This document shows, piece after piece, positions 35,128-36,779 of a stretch of 36,779 nucleotides of DNA (positions within the stretch are counted from its first letter, which is position 1; each line of letters starts with the position of its first letter). Under the pieces are notes generated by a model. It was not told where the DNA came from and made no database searches. It saw only the letters and a list, made by a program, of their open reading frames with translations. The DNA is from Deltaproteobacteria bacterium (GTDB taxonomy: Bacteria; Desulfobacterota; Desulfarculia; Adiutricales; Adiutricaceae): NCBI GenBank assembly GCA_031276865.1, contig JAISMF010000006.1:1-36779 (forward strand). Direction: 5' to 3'. The position numbers and the translations under genes were made by a program.

Positions 35128-36251
35128 ATGAGGAAAAAGTATATATTGAGTTAACTGATGAAGAAAGAGATTCACTTTCTGATATTTTGACTCGTGGAAC
35201 TTACCCTGTCCAATTTATTAAAAGAGCAAAAGTTATCGAATTTGCTGACCAGGGTGTCAAAAAGGATTATGAAATTGCTGAAGCTGTAGGTGTTTCTCGC
35301 CGTGCGGTTGAAGAGATAAGGAAGCGTGTATGTACCAATGGTTTTAGCGAGACATTGTATGGGCTGCCGAAGAACCACTTCAACCCTTACATTGATGGTG
35401 ATGATCGAGCACGCTTAACAGCCCTTGTTTGCGAGAAAACTCCAAATGGTGTCAAAAATTGGAGCACCAGAGGCTTAAGTAAGATATTCACTACATCTGA
35501 TGGTAGAAAAGTATCTCACGAAACAATTAGGCAGGCATTAAAAGTAAATAAGTTAAAGCCTTGGCAAAAAAAGGAATAGTGTGTCCCTCCAACGGATCCA
35601 GAAAAAGCCAAGGAGTTTGTTTTGCGAATGGAAGATATTCTTGATATTTATGGGATGGAACCTGAGCGTGACACCGTACTTATTTGTATGGATGAATCCA
35701 GCAAACAATTGCTTGGTGAAAAAAGGGCATCTATACCAATGAAACCTGGTGTCCCCGAAAAATACGATACCGAATATGAAAGGCACGGTACAGCCGCTCT
35801 CTTTATGTTCTACTCCCCTTGGGATTCTTGGCGAAGGGTTGATGTTCTAGAGCATAGAACAAAAATGGATTGGGCCTTTCAGATTAAAAAATTAGTAGAT
35901 ATCGACTTCCCTGAAGCAAATAAATTTCTCATTGTATGTGATAACCTTAACACGCACTCGTTAAAATCTTTATATTCAACCTTCACAAAAGAGGAGACAG
36001 ACAGAATCGCAAAAAGTATTGAATTTCACAAAACCCCTATCCATGGTTCTTGGTTGAACCAAGCTGAGATAGAAATAGGCATTCTATCAAGAACAGGTTT
36101 AAAAAGTAGAATCTCTACCATCAATCAAATGAGAAAAGAGGTCAAAGCTTGGTGTTCCAGGAGAAACAAAAAAGAAAACCAAATACAATGGCGTTTCACT
36201 AAATTTGATGCCCGGAAAAAAATGACTCTGGTATACACGGCCTGTGGTTAG
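35128..36251 (+). pseudogene. IS630-family transposase, interrupted
   Basis: A Tc1/mariner-like IS630 transposase. ATG 35128 has AGGAGG upstream, but its frame stops after eight codons. The frame continuing the protein (YIELTDEERDSL..., helix-turn-helix KKDYEIAEAVGVSRRAVEEIRKR) is shifted by one base at an A-run. A second lesion is TAG at 35577-35579, between KPWQKKE and CVPPTDPEKAKEF, exactly where IS630 proteins have W in KPW..KxWCIPP, so a TGG to TAG change is likely. Downstream the catalytic residues remain: D in LICMDESSKQ, D in IVCDNLNTH and E in NQAEIEIGIL. It should be inactive unless both sites are recoded. Confidence 0.85.
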
Positions 36252-36779
36252 TAAGGTCCAAAATCAAAAATAATATCCACATTTACGAGACTGACTGACT
36301 ACTAGCGTCCTAAATAAAATTCCGCATTTTTTCTAACCCAATATATAGGTCATTAGTCAGATAAATTTCGATAAATAGCATGAAGTCAGATAATATCGCC
36401 GCCAATTCTCAGATAGGGTCTTTCTGAGTAGTTTTGGTGCAGGACCTCAAAAAGCTTGAATAGATACCGGCTTTGGCCAATACTTTGAAAAACTAATCCC
36501 GTGTTTAGGACGCTAGTAAAATTTTATAAATAATAAATATTTTAATCAATAATTTTTAGTTTTAATATCTAAAATTGTATTTTATATCAATAATAATTAT
36601 TTATTTATAATGGAAAGATAAATAAAATTATCTGTAGTTCCCGACTTTTTTTCTACCCACAAAAAAATGCAAAGTAATTTTCTTGGCATCAGAACGTCTC
36701 TATGACTACCTTGTTATCGTAATCGGACATTCTATTGCTAAAAGTTTGTAACAATCATTTGCTTTCTTAAATGCCTCAA
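36252..36779. other. AT-rich region at the window end
   Basis: No supported gene. It includes the inverted-repeat element at 36301-36517 and about 260 AT-rich bases to the end. Confidence 0.4.
36301..36517. mobile_element. MITE-like element with 14-bp terminal inverted repeats
   Basis: ACTAGCGTCCTAAA (36301-36314) is repeated as its exact complement at 36504-36517. If the ends are drawn at GCGTCCTAAA, each side is flanked by TA, the target duplication of IS630/mariner elements. The interior of about 190 bases has no open gene. Confidence 0.5.

Overview
The window looks like a chromosome segment of an anaerobic Gram-negative bacterium, most likely from the Deltaproteobacteria/Desulfobacterota sphere. 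That placement is an inference from gene content: a periplasmic P19/FTR1 iron system, a small bacterial-type ferredoxin, and an L27 that starts directly at [10 protein letters not shown]. No rRNA, tRNA or CRISPR array was seen. Base composition is strongly mosaic. Resident genes are GC-rich, most intergenic DNA is AT-rich and repeat-laden, and several AT-rich genes look like later arrivals.

Layout. 1-4400: an AT-rich IS1634-type transposase and an AAA-ATPase/PD-(D/E)XK protein. 4947-14109: resident genes, nearly all on the minus strand: pyridoxal kinase with a small membrane protein, a ferredoxin, rplU-rpmA, leuS, a GC-rich transposase-like gene that has lost catalytic residues, and dnaB. 14110-17567: a decayed region holding a frameshifted AAA-ATPase/PD-(D/E)XK pseudogene. 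17568-25731: a seven-gene minus-strand iron-uptake operon, in transcription order nitroreductase-like protein, FTR1 permease, P19/Tp34 protein, DUF2318 membrane Fe-S protein, two FtsX/MacB-type permeases and an ABC ATPase. Two Fur-box-like direct repeats lie upstream of it. 26456-29629: a YdjM-type membrane protein, a Sel1-repeat protein and an SUMF1-domain protein. 29996-32061: a two-gene metal-handling operon made of a CobW/COG0523 GTPase without its C-terminal domain and an overlapping, extremely histidine-rich protein, closed by a strong terminator. 32062-36779: AT-rich accessory DNA with an AAA-ATPase/nuclease-fold gene, a broken IS630 transposase and a MITE-like inverted-repeat element.

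How the genes work together. The iron operon matches the Campylobacter P19 system (Cj1658-Cj1663) in content but lacks the thioredoxin-like genes and begins with an exported nitroreductase-like protein. The CobW/His-rich pair reads as a split metallochaperone: a GTPase in one polypeptide, and a histidine metal buffer joined to a putative C-terminal domain in the next. This pair is my best candidate for something not well described. Other points of interest are the transposase-like protein with substituted catalytic residues, the aspartate-ligand ferredoxin, and several in-frame or intergenic short tandem repeats that suggest repeat expansion is active in this genome.
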